Source: Bacillus sp. Marseille-Q1617 (lineage in GTDB: Bacteria > Bacillota > Bacilli > Bacillales > Bacillaceae_B). Taken from it: a stretch of DNA of 64,000 bases. The position numbers and the translations under genes were made by a program. Positions 16,313-25,582 of the stretch are shown here, piece by piece. Every line of letters starts with the position of its first letter. The stretch's first letter is position 1. The notes below the pieces were generated by a model. That model saw only the letters and a list, made by a program, of their open reading frames with translations. It was not told the origin of the DNA and ran no database searches. Where the stretch lies: NCBI RefSeq assembly GCF_903645295.1, contig NZ_CAHJXM010000003.1, positions 310,001 through 374,000 of the forward strand, read 5' to 3'.

Positions 16313-18877
16313 ATGACTGTTGCGTCGAAGAAAACGATGAAATTGAACAAAGAAAGATTGAATCAGGATATCGGATTGTTCCCCCAAGTGCATCCTGTCA
16401 CCCCGGAAATGAATACCACACATAAAGGTGTATCCCGACTGGTTATGATCGACCGCTATTCTTTCAAAGACACTGAGAAGATCACCCTATCAGCAGGCGA
16501 CTTTGTCGTATTGACAATCAAGGAAGATCCAAAATTCCCTGCCAGGGGGCTGGGCTTCATTACAGCCATCGATTGGGAAAACAAAAAAGCGGATGTCTGG
16601 ATTGAAGAGGAATACAGAAGTGCGATCGATAAAACGCATGAAATCGAAACGGGCGTAGTGACACGTACACTGGATGTCATTGAAAAACCATTGGAAGTCT
16701 ACTATGAACAAATTGCAAAGCGAAACGCAACAGGCTTGGCAGAAGTAGAAAAAACTCCTGAAAAGAAACAAGAATGGTTTGAAAAGTTTTATCATGAGCT
16801 CGTCAATTTGCATTTCGTACCTGCAGGACGCGTTTTGTACGGAGCGGGTGCGGGGACGGACGTAACCTATTTCAACTGTTATGTGATGCCGTTTGTTCAG
16901 GATTCGCGAGAAGGGATTTCAGAGCACCGCAAGCAGGTAATGGAGATCATGAGCCGCGGCGGCGGTGTCGGAACGAATGGATCGACTCTAAGACCGCGCA
17001 ACACGCTGGCAAAAGGAGTCAATGGTAAATCCTCGGGATCTGTATCCTGGCTGGATGATATCGCGAAACTGACTCATTTGGTCGAGCAGGGCGGATCAAG
17101 ACGCGGGGCCCAAATGATCATGTTATCGGATTGGCACCCTGACATCATCGAATTCATCATCTCTAAAATGCAAAATCCACGGATTCTGCGTTATCTATTA
17201 GAAAATACTGAAGATGAAAATATCAAAAAAGCAGCAGAAGATAAATTGAAGTTCACTCCCCTGACAGAACATGAAGAAGCGATGTATCAGGGAATCATCA
17301 ACTATAAACAGATTCCGGGCTACGGCGGTTTCAACGAGAAGATCATCAAGAATGCCGAGGAAAAGCTGCGGACGGGCGGTACATACAGTGTACACAACCC
17401 GGAATTCCTGACAGGCGCAAACATCTCCGTCTGCCTGACAAGTGATTTCATGGATGCTGTCGAAAAAGATGAAGAATATGAACTGCGATTCCCTGATGTA
17501 GAGAGCTATGATGCCGACCAAATGAAGTATTACAACGAAAATTGGCACGAAATCGGTGATGTCCGCGAATGGGAAAAGCTCGGCTACAAGGTAAGGACAT
17601 ACAAGAAAATCAAGGCGAAAGAACTTTGGAACCTTGTCAATGTTTGTGCAACATACTCTGCAGAACCGGGAATCTTCTTTATTGATAATGCGAATGATAT
17701 GACCAATGCGAAAGCATACGGTCAGAAGGTTGTCGCAACAAACCCATGTGGAGAACAACCCCTTGCACCATTTTCCGTCTGCAACTTGGCAGCCGTTAAC
17801 CTGGCTCGATTCGCAGACAAAGAAACGAAGACCGTCGATTTTGAAAAATTGAAAAAAACCGTTGAAGTCGGTGTGCGCATGCAGGATAACGTCATCGATG
17901 CAACGCCGTACTTCCTGGAAGAAAACAAGAAGCAGGCGCTCGGTGAACGCCGTGTCGGTTTGGGTGTCATGGGTCTTGCGGACCTTCTTATCTATTGTGA
18001 AAAGGAATACGGGTCCGAAGAAGGTAACAAGCTTGTGGATGAGGTGTTCGAAGTCATCGCTACAACTGCTTACCGCGCTTCCGTTGAACTTTCGAAGGAA
18101 AAAGGAAGTTTTCCATTCCTGACAGGTGAAACGGAAGAGGAGACCGAGAGACTGAGGAAAGCCTTCACCAATACTGGCTTCATGAAAAAGATGCCTGAGG
18201 ATGTAAGGGAAGACATCCTGTCTCACGGTATCCGAAACTCTCACTTACTGACGGTAGCGCCTACTGGATCTACGGGAACGATGGTGGGGGTATCAACCGG
18301 GCTTGAACCTTACTTCTCGTTCACCTACTACAGAAGCGGACGACTTGGCAAGTTCATTGAAGTAAAAGCGGATATCGTGGAAGATTATCTGAAGCGCAAT
18401 CCTGATGCTGATGCAAACGACCTGCCTGAATGGTTCATTTCATCAATGAACCTTGCTCCGGAAGCACATGCCGATGTACAGTGCGTCATCCAGAACTGGA
18501 TCGACAGCTCCATTTCCAAAACAGTTAATGCACCAAGAGGATATACTGTAGAAGAAGTACAAAAAGTGTATGAACGCCTGTACAAAGGTGGAGCGAAAGG
18601 CGGTACCGTTTATGTCGATGGAAGCCGTGATTCACAGGTGTTAACGCTGAAGGCAGAAGAAAACAGCTTTGACGAAGATGACGTTCAAGAAGAAGTAAAA
18701 ACAGAAAACAAACCAATCGTGCTGCTGGATACCATCCAGGACGTACGTTCAACAGATGTAACGATAGGATCTGAAGTGGGGAATACATGCCCTGTCTGCC
18801 GTAAAGGTACCGTAAAAGACATGGGCGGATGCAATACATGTACCAACTGTGGTGCACAGCTTAAATGCGGATTATAA
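16313..18877 (+). CDS. nrdJ: class II (adenosylcobalamin-dependent) ribonucleotide reductase
   Basis: This 854-residue protein reduces ribonucleotides with a radical generated from adenosylcobalamin and needs no oxygen or second subunit. The reductase barrel carries NPCGEQPLAPFSVCNLAAVNL (active Cys and Glu), the FNCYV reduction Cys near the N-terminal part and the PTGSTG loop late in the domain. A C-terminal tail CPVC...CNTCTNC...CGL holds the zinc-ribbon-like and redox cysteines. ATG 16313 is chosen (AAGGAGC at the right distance) over a longer ATG at 16274. B. subtilis has mntR at this place and no NrdJ, so this is an inserted or retained alternative. Regulation by NrdR is indicated by the two boxes. 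Confidence 0.94.
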   Translation: MTVASKKTMKLNKERLNQDIGLFPQVHPVTPEMNTTHKGVSRLVMIDRYSFKDTEKITLSAGDFVVLTIKEDPKFPARGLGFITAIDWENKKADVWIEEEYRSAIDKTHEIETGVVTRTLDVIEKPLEVYYEQIAKRNATGLAEVEKTPEKKQEWFEKFYHELVNLHFVPAGRVLYGAGAGTDVTYFNCYVMPFVQDSREGISEHRKQVMEIMSRGGGVGTNGSTLRPRNTLAKGVNGKSSGSVSWLDDIAKLTHLVEQGGSRRGAQMIMLSDWHPDIIEFIISKMQNPRILRYLLENTEDENIKKAAEDKLKFTPLTEHEEAMYQGIINYKQIPGYGGFNEKIIKNAEEKLRTGGTYSVHNPEFLTGANISVCLTSDFMDAVEKDEEYELRFPDVESYDADQMKYYNENWHEIGDVREWEKLGYKVRTYKKIKAKELWNLVNVCATYSAEPGIFFIDNANDMTNAKAYGQKVVATNPCGEQPLAPFSVCNLAAVNLARFADKETKTVDFEKLKKTVEVGVRMQDNVIDATPYFLEENKKQALGERRVGLGVMGLADLLIYCEKEYGSEEGNKLVDEVFEVIATTAYRASVELSKEKGSFPFLTGETEEETERLRKAFTNTGFMKKMPEDVREDILSHGIRNSHLLTVAPTGSTGTMVGVSTGLEPYFSFTYYRSGRLGKFIEVKADIVEDYLKRNPDADANDLPEWFISSMNLAPEAHADVQCVIQNWIDSSISKTVNAPRGYTVEEVQKVYERLYKGGAKGGTVYVDGSRDSQVLTLKAEENSFDEDDVQEEVKTENKPIVLLDTIQDVRSTDVTIGSEVGNTCPVCRKGTVKDMGGCNTCTNCGAQLKCGL

Positions 18878-18887
18878 GCTTATTTTG

Positions 18888-18921
18888 AAAAAGAAGGGGA
18901 CTATGTTCCTCTTCTTTTTTT
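18888..18921 (+). terminator. terminator after nrdJ
   Basis: AAAAAGAAGGGGA pairs imperfectly with TTCCTCTTCTTTTT and is followed by T residues, 10 bases after the nrdJ stop. Confidence 0.75.
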
Positions 18922-18931
18922 GTGCGTGGAT

Positions 18932-19202
18932 TCCGGCGGGCCCTTCTGCTTTTCTAGTGTCCAGCTGCAGCGGCTAGGCCCTCGAGGTCATAAGCTAAAT
19001 TGGCCAAGAAGGCAAAAAGCGCCTTCACGGCCAATCCATCTTATGCTTGTCGGGCCTGAACGAGCCGCCTCCGCTTTTCTAGTGTCCAGCTGCAGGGCTT
19101 AGAGGCACATGTCATAAGCCAAATCGACCAAGAAGGCAAAGAGCGCCTTCATGGCCGATTCGTCTTATGCCACACGCCTCTACCAAAGCCCTTCTGCTTT
19201 TC
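18932..19202 (+). repeat. HR1 hairpin repeats: fragment plus two full units
   Basis: A right-end scrap (GGGCCCTTCTGCTTTTC) is followed by a type-A unit at 18957-19079 and a type-B unit at 19082-19202. Unit A has outer arms GGCTAGGCCC and GGGCCT...GAGCC and inner arms ATTGGCC and GGCCAAT. Unit B has outer arms GGGCTTAGAGGC and GCCTCT...AAAGCCC and inner arms AATCGACC and GGCCGATT (one mismatch). It sits between the nrdJ terminator and yqhO. Confidence 0.9.
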
Positions 19203-19264
19203 TTGTTCTATTTTCAACTTTTTAAAATTAAAGATGTATAAAGAGCTTTGAAGGAGTGGAGCCT

Positions 19265-20146
19265 GTGGACATCGATGGAGTATTTTCTGGCGGAGGGGTA
19301 AAAGGGCTCGCCTTGATAGGTGCTTACCAAGCAATTGAAGAAAGAGGATTAAGAATCAAGAGGGTTGCAGGAACCAGTGCCGGCGCCATTGTGGCAGCTT
19401 TTATTGCAGCTGGGTACTCAAGCAGTGAGCTGAAAGATATTATGGAAGAAATGGATATCAAGAAGTTATTGGATACCAATGCATTCGTCTCGCTTCCCTT
19501 TATTAAGTGGTTCAGGATTTATTATCGGTTAGGATTGTACAAGGGAATAGCTCTTGAGAATTGGATCGAACAAAAACTTAAAGCACGGGGGATTTACACG
19601 TTCGCGGATCTTCCTGAAAAATCCTTGAGAGTCATCGCTTCCGATTTATCGAACGGGAGACTTCTTGTATTGCCTGATGATTTGGAGAAGTACGGAATTT
19701 CGCCAAAGACATTTCCGGTTGCACGAGCCATCCGGATGAGTGCAAGTCTCCCGTACTTTTTTGAGCCTGTGAAACTGCGTTCGCTCGAGGGCACCAGTTT
19801 ACTTGTGGACGGAGGTGTCCTCAGTAACTTTCCGATGTGGCTGTTTGACAGGGAGAATATAAAAAAGGTTCGGCCGGTCATTGGGGTGAAGTTAAGTCAT
19901 AATTCAATCGAGCGGCCGAAAAATAAAATCAAAAATGCAATCGAGTTGTACAATGCTCTTTTCCAGACAATGAAAGACGCTCATGATTCGCGCTATATTT
20001 CAAGAAAGCATGAGAAGAATATCATTTTTATACCGACTGAAGGGGTGCAGACGACTGAATTTGAATTATCGAAAGAAAAAAGGAGTGAGTTGTTTCAAAT
20101 GGGGAAATTTCAGGGAGAACTTTTTCTGAAACAATGGACGTATTAG
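19265..20146 (+). CDS. yqhO: patatin-like phospholipase YqhO
   Basis: This 293-residue patatin-family lipid acyl hydrolase has the oxyanion loop GGGVKG (about residues 9-14), the nucleophile elbow GTSAG (Ser near 37) and the catalytic Asp in DGGVLSNFP (near 180). It has no signal peptide and probably acts on phospholipids or acyl-thioesters in the cytosol; the substrate is unknown. GTG 19265 is chosen over GTG 19256 because AAGGAG is then eight bases away. Confidence 0.9.
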   Translation: MDIDGVFSGGGVKGLALIGAYQAIEERGLRIKRVAGTSAGAIVAAFIAAGYSSSELKDIMEEMDIKKLLDTNAFVSLPFIKWFRIYYRLGLYKGIALENWIEQKLKARGIYTFADLPEKSLRVIASDLSNGRLLVLPDDLEKYGISPKTFPVARAIRMSASLPYFFEPVKLRSLEGTSLLVDGGVLSNFPMWLFDRENIKKVRPVIGVKLSHNSIERPKNKIKNAIELYNALFQTMKDAHDSRYISRKHEKNIIFIPTEGVQTTEFELSKEKRSELFQMGKFQGELFLKQWTY

Positions 20147-20156
20147 GGTTTTGTGC

Positions 20157-20206
20157 AAAAAACAATCGGGCACTCATTTTAAAAGGAGGCCCGATTGTTT
20201 TTTTTA
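20157..20206. terminator. bidirectional terminator between yqhO and yqhP
   Basis: AAAAAACAATCGGGC pairs with GCCCGATTGTTTTTTTT around an 18-base loop. It serves both convergent genes and overlaps the yqhP stop codon. Confidence 0.88.
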
Positions 20207-20550
20207 TTCTTTTTTCCTTCTATGACCGTTAAGTTAGCACTGGATTTTTTACGGTGGGAACGCTTTTTTGAAAGCGGAGAGACAGTGGGTTTTTGTGTCT
20301 TAGCGGTCGATTTTTTCTTCAGTCTCTTTTTTGATTGTTTGGCTGCTTTAAGAAACGCTCTTTGTTCGTTGCTTCCAGCACCGCGTCTATTACTGAACCA
20401 TCTGCGGTAAATAAAGTATATGACGCCTATGACGGCTGCAGTGACGAGTATTTTTCGAAGAAGTCCGAGGGGATTTCCAATCAGCCACGATCCCAATCCT
20501 ACAATCGCTAATACAACCAGGGTGAATACCAAGATATTGCGAGCGTTCAA
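20179..20550 (-). CDS. yqhP: YqhP-like membrane protein
   Basis: This 123-residue protein has two hydrophobic segments (about residues 8-25 and 30-48) followed by a long, very basic, Ser/Lys-rich cytoplasmic tail. The TTG at 20550 is taken as start because AAGGAGG lies eight bases before it; a longer ATG start (20574) has no such site. It matches B. subtilis YqhP (SA1362-like family) in size and place, and its function is unknown. Confidence 0.78.
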   Translation of the reverse strand: MNARNILVFTLVVLAIVGLGSWLIGNPLGLLRKILVTAAVIGVIYFIYRRWFSNRRGAGSNEQRAFLKAAKQSKKRLKKKSTAKTQKPTVSPLSKKRSHRKKSSANLTVIEGKKNKKNNRASF

Positions 20551-20879
20551 CAAAGCCACCTCCTTACGATTCAATCGTTCTTTAAACTTTTATATTATTA
20601 TTATTTTAGACAATTTATATTCATTTTAATCGTCGGTTTGGATAGTTTTTCGGGTGTGGGGATTCAAGGGTTACAGTAAACATATTCACTTTATCCGAGT
20701 CCGATAAACATGGAAAAGATGTATGTAATATAAACATCCTTATATTCTATTTTACTAAAAATTCTCAAAAAGAGCCAGACTGCGGATTCGAAATTTAAAA
20801 AATGAAATTTTGCATCATAAGGAATTATTATGCAAAGTGTTTCGGTGAATGGGACATACTATGAGCGGAGGTGTTCAAG
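20551..20879. other. intergenic region between divergent yqhP and yqhR
   Basis: About 330 AT-rich bases hold the promoters of both genes. I find no RNA gene, no repeat and no recognisable operator in it. B. subtilis has yqhQ near this place; no remnant of it is visible. Confidence 0.5.
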
Positions 20880-21437
20880 ATGTCCGAAGATAAAAATCAA
20901 CCGGAAAGAGTGAAAGGTGACCAATCCAATCCTGAACTGGAGCAGAATAAAAGTGAACAACCAATGTCGTTCATTGGAATGGTGATGGTGACGGGTTTTA
21001 TTGGGGGATTATTATGGAGTGCGATTGCGTATCTTTGTTATTATTTTTCCTTTACCAAAATCGAACCTAATATTATTTTCGAGCCTTGGGCGGTTGGGGA
21101 TTGGAAGGATCGCTGGATCGGAATTGCTTTATCCATCTTAGCCTACGGCATCATATCCGTAGGAGCAGCTCTGGTTTATTATGGGGTCCTGAGAAAATTT
21201 AAGTCCATGTGGGTAGGCGCAGGGTATGGGGTCGTATTGTTTTTAGCCGTATTCTTACTGTTGAAACCCCTGTTCCCCAGCATGAAGTCCTTGACGGCAA
21301 TCGATTATCATACTTTGATCACAACAGTGTGTATCTATATCCTATATGGAGTGTTCGTCGGATATTCGATATCGTATGAAGAAAATGAGCTGCGGCATCA
21401 GGAACAAAAGGAAAAGAGCGGGGAAGTAGTATCATGA
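20880..21437 (+). CDS. yqhR: YqhR family membrane protein
   Basis: This 185-residue protein has a polar N-terminus of about 30 residues and four predicted membrane helices (roughly residues 32-55, 77-102, 110-128 and 145-165). It resembles B. subtilis YqhR, of unknown function. ATG 20880 has GGAGGTG upstream and is preferred to GTG 20871. Confidence 0.82.
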   Translation: MSEDKNQPERVKGDQSNPELEQNKSEQPMSFIGMVMVTGFIGGLLWSAIAYLCYYFSFTKIEPNIIFEPWAVGDWKDRWIGIALSILAYGIISVGAALVYYGVLRKFKSMWVGAGYGVVLFLAVFLLLKPLFPSMKSLTAIDYHTLITTVCIYILYGVFVGYSISYEENELRHQEQKEKSGEVVS

Positions 21438-21486
21438 CCTTCTTGTTATCAGATAATTTAGTAGGTATAGGTAAAAGGTTTATGTT

Positions 21487-21517
21487 AGAATGTTCATGTT
21501 GAACATTCTATTTTTTT
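21487..21517 (+). terminator. terminator between yqhR and aroQ
   Basis: AGAATGTTCA pairs with TGAACATTCT around a three-base loop and is followed by ATTTTTTT. It ends only 12 bases before the aroQ ATG and touches its ribosome binding region. It may therefore act as an attenuator or 5' stem of aroQ rather than only ending yqhR. Confidence 0.7.
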
Positions 21518-21528
21518 AGGGGTTATCT

Positions 21529-21975
21529 ATGAAAAAAATATTGTTACTAAACGGCCCTAATTTAAACAGGTTAGGAAAACGTGAACCTGAAATCTATGGG
21601 CACACCACACTTCAGGAGCTAGAAGAGAAACTGAAGGAACAGGCAAAGGAAAAAGGCTATCAGTTACGAACCGCTCAATCGAATCACGAGGGGGAAATGA
21701 TTGATCATATCCATAAAGCTGAGGACGAAGGATTTTCAGGCATCATTCTGAATCCGGGAGCTTATACTCATTACTCTTATGCATTAAGAGATGGTGTAGC
21801 TTCGGTATCAGTGCCTGTCATAGAAGTCCACATATCAAATATCCATCAGCGGGAAAGTTTCAGGCATCATTCCGTCATTGCGGCGGAAACGGTCGGGCAA
21901 ATTGTCGGTTTGGGACTTTTCGGATATGAACTAGCCTTGGACGCAATCATTAATTACATAAAAGGGAGAGTGTAA
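21529..21975 (+). CDS. aroQ: type II 3-dehydroquinate dehydratase AroQ
   Basis: This 148-residue dodecameric enzyme removes water from 3-dehydroquinate to give 3-dehydroshikimate in the shikimate pathway. Motifs are LLLNGPNLNRLGKREPEIYG (residues 5-24, with the active Tyr), QSNHEGEMID, LNPGAYTHYSYALRD and the VEVHISN-type segment IEVHISNIHQRE. It is followed by pepQ after four bases, as in B. subtilis yqhS-yqhT. Confidence 0.95.
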   Translation: MKKILLLNGPNLNRLGKREPEIYGHTTLQELEEKLKEQAKEKGYQLRTAQSNHEGEMIDHIHKAEDEGFSGIILNPGAYTHYSYALRDGVASVSVPVIEVHISNIHQRESFRHHSVIAAETVGQIVGLGLFGYELALDAIINYIKGRV

Positions 21976-21979
21976 GGGG

Positions 21980-23044
21980 ATGAAGATTGATCGATTACGT
22001 AATACATTTTCTGAAAGCGGTATAGACGGGATGTTGATCACAAGTACATACAACCGCCGTTATATGACAAACTTCACCGGTTCTTCAGGTGTTGTATTGT
22101 TATCTCATGATAAGGCTTTGTTCATCACAGATTTCCGATATACCGAGCAGGCGGCGGAGCAGGCAGCTGATTATGAAATTGTCCAGCACACCGGCCCTAT
22201 TCAGGAAGAAGTGGCAAAACAAGTCAAGGAATTGGGAATCAAAAAACTCGGCTTTGAAAAAAATTATATGACATACAGTGCATTTGAGAGCTATCAAAAG
22301 GTACTTGAGGCTGAACTTGTCCCTGTAGCCGGTACGATTGAAAAGTTACGCTTGATTAAGACACCTGAAGAGCTTAAGATAATTAAGGATGCGGCTGACA
22401 TAGCGGATGCGGCATTCAAGCACATATTAGATTTCATTAAACCGGGTGTTACCGAACTGGAAGTGTCGAATGAATTGGAATTTTTCATGAGAAAAGCGGG
22501 AGCCGCTTCTTCATCTTTTGACATCATTGTGGCATCAGGGAACCGCTCCGCACTGCCTCATGGAGTGGCAAGTGATAAAGTCATTGAAAAAGGTGATTTT
22601 GTTACATTGGATTATGGTGCATACTATAAAGGCTATTGTTCTGACATGACTCGTACCTTATCAGTGGGAGAACCAAGTGATAAGCTGAAGGAAATTTATG
22701 ATGTTGTCCTTCAATCCCAGCTCCTGGCTATGGAAAAGATCAAGCCTGGTATGACAGGGAAAGAAGCAGATGCGATTTCACGCGATTACATAACAGAAAA
22801 AGGTTATGGTGAGTGCTTCGGACATTCGCTGGGTCATGGAATCGGTCTTGAAGTTCATGAGGGACCTGGCCTTTCCTCCCGATCCGAAGTAGTACTTGAG
22901 CCTGGCATGATTGTAACGGTTGAACCGGGGGTGTACGTACCTGGGGTCGGCGGTGTGCGTATTGAAGATGATACACTCATCACTGAGGATTCCAATGAAA
23001 CATTGACACACTCAACTAAAGATCTAATCATTCTACCATTTTAG
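21980..23044 (+). CDS. yqhT: Xaa-Pro aminopeptidase/dipeptidase YqhT (M24 family)
   Basis: This 354-residue metallopeptidase of the creatinase/prolidase fold has an N-terminal domain (residues 1-125) and a C-terminal pita-bread domain. The metal ligands are visible as [17 protein letters not shown] (two Asp), [16 protein letters not shown] (His), [10 protein letters not shown] (Glu) and RIEDD (Glu). It cleaves peptide bonds before proline. It lies between aroQ and efp; EF-P helps ribosomes through proline runs, so the neighbours share a proline theme, though that link is only suggestive. Confidence 0.92.
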   Translation: MKIDRLRNTFSESGIDGMLITSTYNRRYMTNFTGSSGVVLLSHDKALFITDFRYTEQAAEQAADYEIVQHTGPIQEEVAKQVKELGIKKLGFEKNYMTYSAFESYQKVLEAELVPVAGTIEKLRLIKTPEELKIIKDAADIADAAFKHILDFIKPGVTELEVSNELEFFMRKAGAASSSFDIIVASGNRSALPHGVASDKVIEKGDFVTLDYGAYYKGYCSDMTRTLSVGEPSDKLKEIYDVVLQSQLLAMEKIKPGMTGKEADAISRDYITEKGYGECFGHSLGHGIGLEVHEGPGLSSRSEVVLEPGMIVTVEPGVYVPGVGGVRIEDDTLITEDSNETLTHSTKDLIILPF

Positions 23045-23083
23045 TCCTTGCAAGAGGTCTAATTGACAATAGGAGGAACAAAC

Positions 23084-23641
23084 ATGATTTCAGTAAATGA
23101 TTTTCGTACAGGTTTAACAATCGAAGTGGATAATGGGATTTGGAGAGTTATGGACTTCCAACATGTTAAGCCGGGGAAAGGGGCAGCATTCGTCCGCTCT
23201 AAACTTCGTAATCTTCGCACCGGAGCAGTGCAGGAAAAGACTTTCCGCGCAGGTGAAAAAGTAGCGAAAGCTCAGATTGATAACCGCAGAATGCAATACC
23301 TGTATGCCAACGGTGACATGCATGTATTCATGGATAATGAAAGCTACGAACAAATCGAATTACCGGCAGCATCTATCGAGTATGAATTGAAATTCCTGAA
23401 AGAAAACATGGAAGTTCAAATCATGATGTATGAAGGTGAGACTCTTGGAGTTGAACTTCCGAATACGGTCGAATTGACTGTAACGGAAACAGAACCTGGA
23501 ATCAAAGGGGACACAGCTTCAGGCGGGTCTAAACCTGCAACAGTCGAAACTGGATTAGTCGTGAACGTACCATTCTTCGTTAACGAAGGGGATGTACTCG
23601 TCGTCAATACGACTGACGGCACATACGTTTCACGCGGATAA
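23084..23641 (+). CDS. efp: translation elongation factor P
   Basis: This 185-residue EF-P consists of a KOW-like N-terminal domain and two OB domains. The loop that reaches the peptidyl centre reads [12 protein letters not shown] with the modified lysine at K32. ATG 23084 ([10 protein letters not shown]) follows ATAGGAGG and is preferred to an upstream in-frame start (23063). It relieves stalling at polyproline, and it is the last gene before a strong terminator. Confidence 0.96.
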   Translation: MISVNDFRTGLTIEVDNGIWRVMDFQHVKPGKGAAFVRSKLRNLRTGAVQEKTFRAGEKVAKAQIDNRRMQYLYANGDMHVFMDNESYEQIELPAASIEYELKFLKENMEVQIMMYEGETLGVELPNTVELTVTETEPGIKGDTASGGSKPATVETGLVVNVPFFVNEGDVLVVNTTDGTYVSRG

Positions 23642-23665
23642 TCGAGTTTAAATCATAACGTAATC

Positions 23666-23707
23666 AAAAAAAGCCTAAACAGATCTCATTCTGTTTAGGC
23701 TTTTTTT
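23666..23707 (+). terminator. terminator after efp
   Basis: AAAAAAAGCCTAAACAGA pairs perfectly with TCTGTTTAGGCTTTTTTT around a six-base loop. Confidence 0.95.
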
Positions 23708-23724
23708 CTTTTTCCTCTTTACTG

Positions 23725-23752
23725 CTTTAACGCATCGAGGGACGGGCCTTTA
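23725..23752 (+). repeat. 28-bp short dispersed repeat, copy 2
   Basis: This copy (core CGAGGGACGGGC) is 25/28 identical to 14306-14333. It lies between the efp terminator and the spoIIIA promoter. Confidence 0.6.
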
Positions 23753-23760
23753 ATTTCTTG

Positions 23761-23789
23761 TCATATTCTATTTTCATTAGAAATACATT
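23761..23789 (+). promoter_or_regulatory. SigE-type promoter of the spoIIIA operon
   Basis: TCATATT (23761-23767), a 14-base spacer and AATACATT (23782-23789) match the mother-cell SigE consensus closely (7 of 8 in the -10). The spoIIIA operon is a known SigE target, and this site lies 68 bases before the first codon. Confidence 0.85.
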
Positions 23790-23856
23790 GTATTATCTGG
23801 GGGCTTGTACGTTGTTATTGATAAAGCCCGGTGGAAATAGATAAGGAGGTACATTC

Positions 23857-24780
23857 ATGCAAGAAGTTCTAGCCCTGCTACCCAGCACAATTTCTGAAAG
23901 AATCCTGTCCCTTCCACAAGACGTTCTGGATACAACCGAAGAAATCAGAGTACGTACCAACAGGGTATTGGAAGTCACTGCAAGGGGGAAACCTTATTTT
24001 CTGCCATACACTGTCACCCCTGAAGACTCTGAACAGCTGATAAATAAATTATCCCATCATTCATTTTATACACTTGAGGAAGAACTCAAGAGAGGCTATA
24101 TCACTATAGATGGAGGACATAGGGTGGGACTTGCGGGAAAAGTCATCCTGGAGTCCGGCAATGTGAAAGGGATCCGTCACCTGTCATCCTTCAATATCCG
24201 TATTGCAAGGCAAAAGATCGGAATCGCTCAGCCGCTTCTTCCATTTGTCTATAAAGGGGGCTGGAAGCACACAATGATCATCGGTTCTCCCCAAACAGGT
24301 AAAACGACCCTGCTAAGGGATCTTGCGAGAATCATCTCAACCGGTGACCGTGAACAAAACATTCCTCCCTATAAAGTGGGAATCGTGGACGAACGTTCCG
24401 AAATCGCTGGTTGTGTGAACGGGGTTCCGCAGCTTCTATTCGGTCCGAGAGTCGATGTCCTTGATGCTTGTCCAAAAGCCGAAGGCATGATGATGCTTAT
24501 ACGTTCCATGAGTCCAGATGTCCTGATCATCGACGAAATAGGCCGCGTGGAAGACGGACAGGCCATTCAAGAAGCGGTAAATGCAGGCATTACATTGATG
24601 ATGACAACCCACGGGGCTTCTTTGGAGGAAGTGAAAAAGAGACCTGTCATAAGGGATATTATCGGAATGAAGAGTATTGAACGATTCATTGAGCTAAATA
24701 GAGAAACGGACCCTGGACAAGTATCTGAAGTTTGGAATGAGCATGGAGAATCTTTATTGAACAAAGTGAGTGTGACGTAA
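23857..24780 (+). CDS. spoIIIAA: SpoIIIAA, stage III sporulation ATPase
   Basis: This 307-residue mother-cell ATPase is related to secretion ATPases, with Walker A GSPQTGKTTLL (about residues 147-157) and Walker B VLIIDEIGR. It powers the SpoIIIA-SpoIIQ channel (feeding tube) between mother cell and forespore. It is the first gene of an eight-gene operon behind the SigE promoter. Confidence 0.95.
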   Translation: MQEVLALLPSTISERILSLPQDVLDTTEEIRVRTNRVLEVTARGKPYFLPYTVTPEDSEQLINKLSHHSFYTLEEELKRGYITIDGGHRVGLAGKVILESGNVKGIRHLSSFNIRIARQKIGIAQPLLPFVYKGGWKHTMIIGSPQTGKTTLLRDLARIISTGDREQNIPPYKVGIVDERSEIAGCVNGVPQLLFGPRVDVLDACPKAEGMMMLIRSMSPDVLIIDEIGRVEDGQAIQEAVNAGITLMMTTHGASLEEVKKRPVIRDIIGMKSIERFIELNRETDPGQVSEVWNEHGESLLNKVSVT

Positions 24781-25296
24781 ATGATAAAAATTTTAGGTGC
24801 GATCTTCATTCTTCTCTCTACTTCATGGGCAGGTTTTGAAGTCTCGAAATATTTGACAGAAAGGCCCCGGCAGCTTCGGCTGCTTAAAGTGGCACTTCAA
24901 TCCCTGGAGGCTGAAATCACCTACAGCCATACACCTCTTCATGAGGCTACTAGAAAAATATCTAAACAGCTTCAGAAGCCGGTCTCTTGGTTTTTTGAGA
25001 ATTTTTCAAAGAAGTTGACCGAACAGGAGATTTCGGTGAAAAAAGCATGGGAAGACAGCCTGGATGAGGTATGGAAGCTGACGGCCTTTAAATCTGGAGA
25101 ATATGAAATTTTGAAGCAATTCGGTGAAAACCTTGGGAAACATGATTTGGTCACGCAGCAAAAACACATTCATTTGGCTTTGAAACACTTGGAAAGAGAA
25201 GAGACAGAAGCAGTGGAAAGACAAAGGAAATATGAAAAGATGACAAAGAGTCTTGGATTCCTATCAGGTCTTCTTCTTATCATCCTGCTGCTTTAA
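24781..25296 (+). CDS. spoIIIAB: SpoIIIAB, stage III sporulation protein
   Basis: This 171-residue protein has an N-terminal hydrophobic segment, a long helical middle part and a C-terminal membrane helix (SLGFLSGLLLIILLL). It resembles the GspF-like platform role in the SpoIIIA channel. The ATG directly follows the spoIIIAA stop codon. Confidence 0.93.
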   Translation: MIKILGAIFILLSTSWAGFEVSKYLTERPRQLRLLKVALQSLEAEITYSHTPLHEATRKISKQLQKPVSWFFENFSKKLTEQEISVKKAWEDSLDEVWKLTAFKSGEYEILKQFGENLGKHDLVTQQKHIHLALKHLEREETEAVERQRKYEKMTKSLGFLSGLLLIILLL

Positions 25297-25361
25297 TGAA
25301 GTTAGACGGCCATGTCCGTGTAACCCACAATGTGCGAGTCAAAAGATCAGGAGGGAAAATT

Positions 25362-25568
25362 ATGGGAATCGATGTGGACATTATTTTTAAAATAGCAGGG
25401 GTGGGGATCGTCGTCGCCTTTTTGCACACCATCTTAGATCAAGTCGGAAAAAAAGAATACGCACAATGGGTCACGCTTTTTGGCTTTATTTATATTCTCT
25501 TTATGGTCGCATCCATCGTGGATGATTTATTTCAGAAGATCAAATCTGTCTTTTTATTCCAAGGGTAA
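25362..25568 (+). CDS. spoIIIAC: SpoIIIAC, stage III sporulation protein
   Basis: This 68-residue protein with two membrane helices starts MGIDVDIIFKIAGVGIVVAF. ATG 25362 has CAGGAGGG upstream, so a longer in-frame start at 25296 is rejected. It is a small membrane component of the SpoIIIA channel. Confidence 0.93.
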   Translation: MGIDVDIIFKIAGVGIVVAFLHTILDQVGKKEYAQWVTLFGFIYILFMVASIVDDLFQKIKSVFLFQG

Positions 25569-25582
25569 AGGGGGAGTCAGCG

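Noticed and set aside
17198..18244. A 348-residue frame antisense to nrdJ
   Set aside because: It is a codon-usage shadow of nrdJ, lacks a ribosome binding site and has no recognisable domain.
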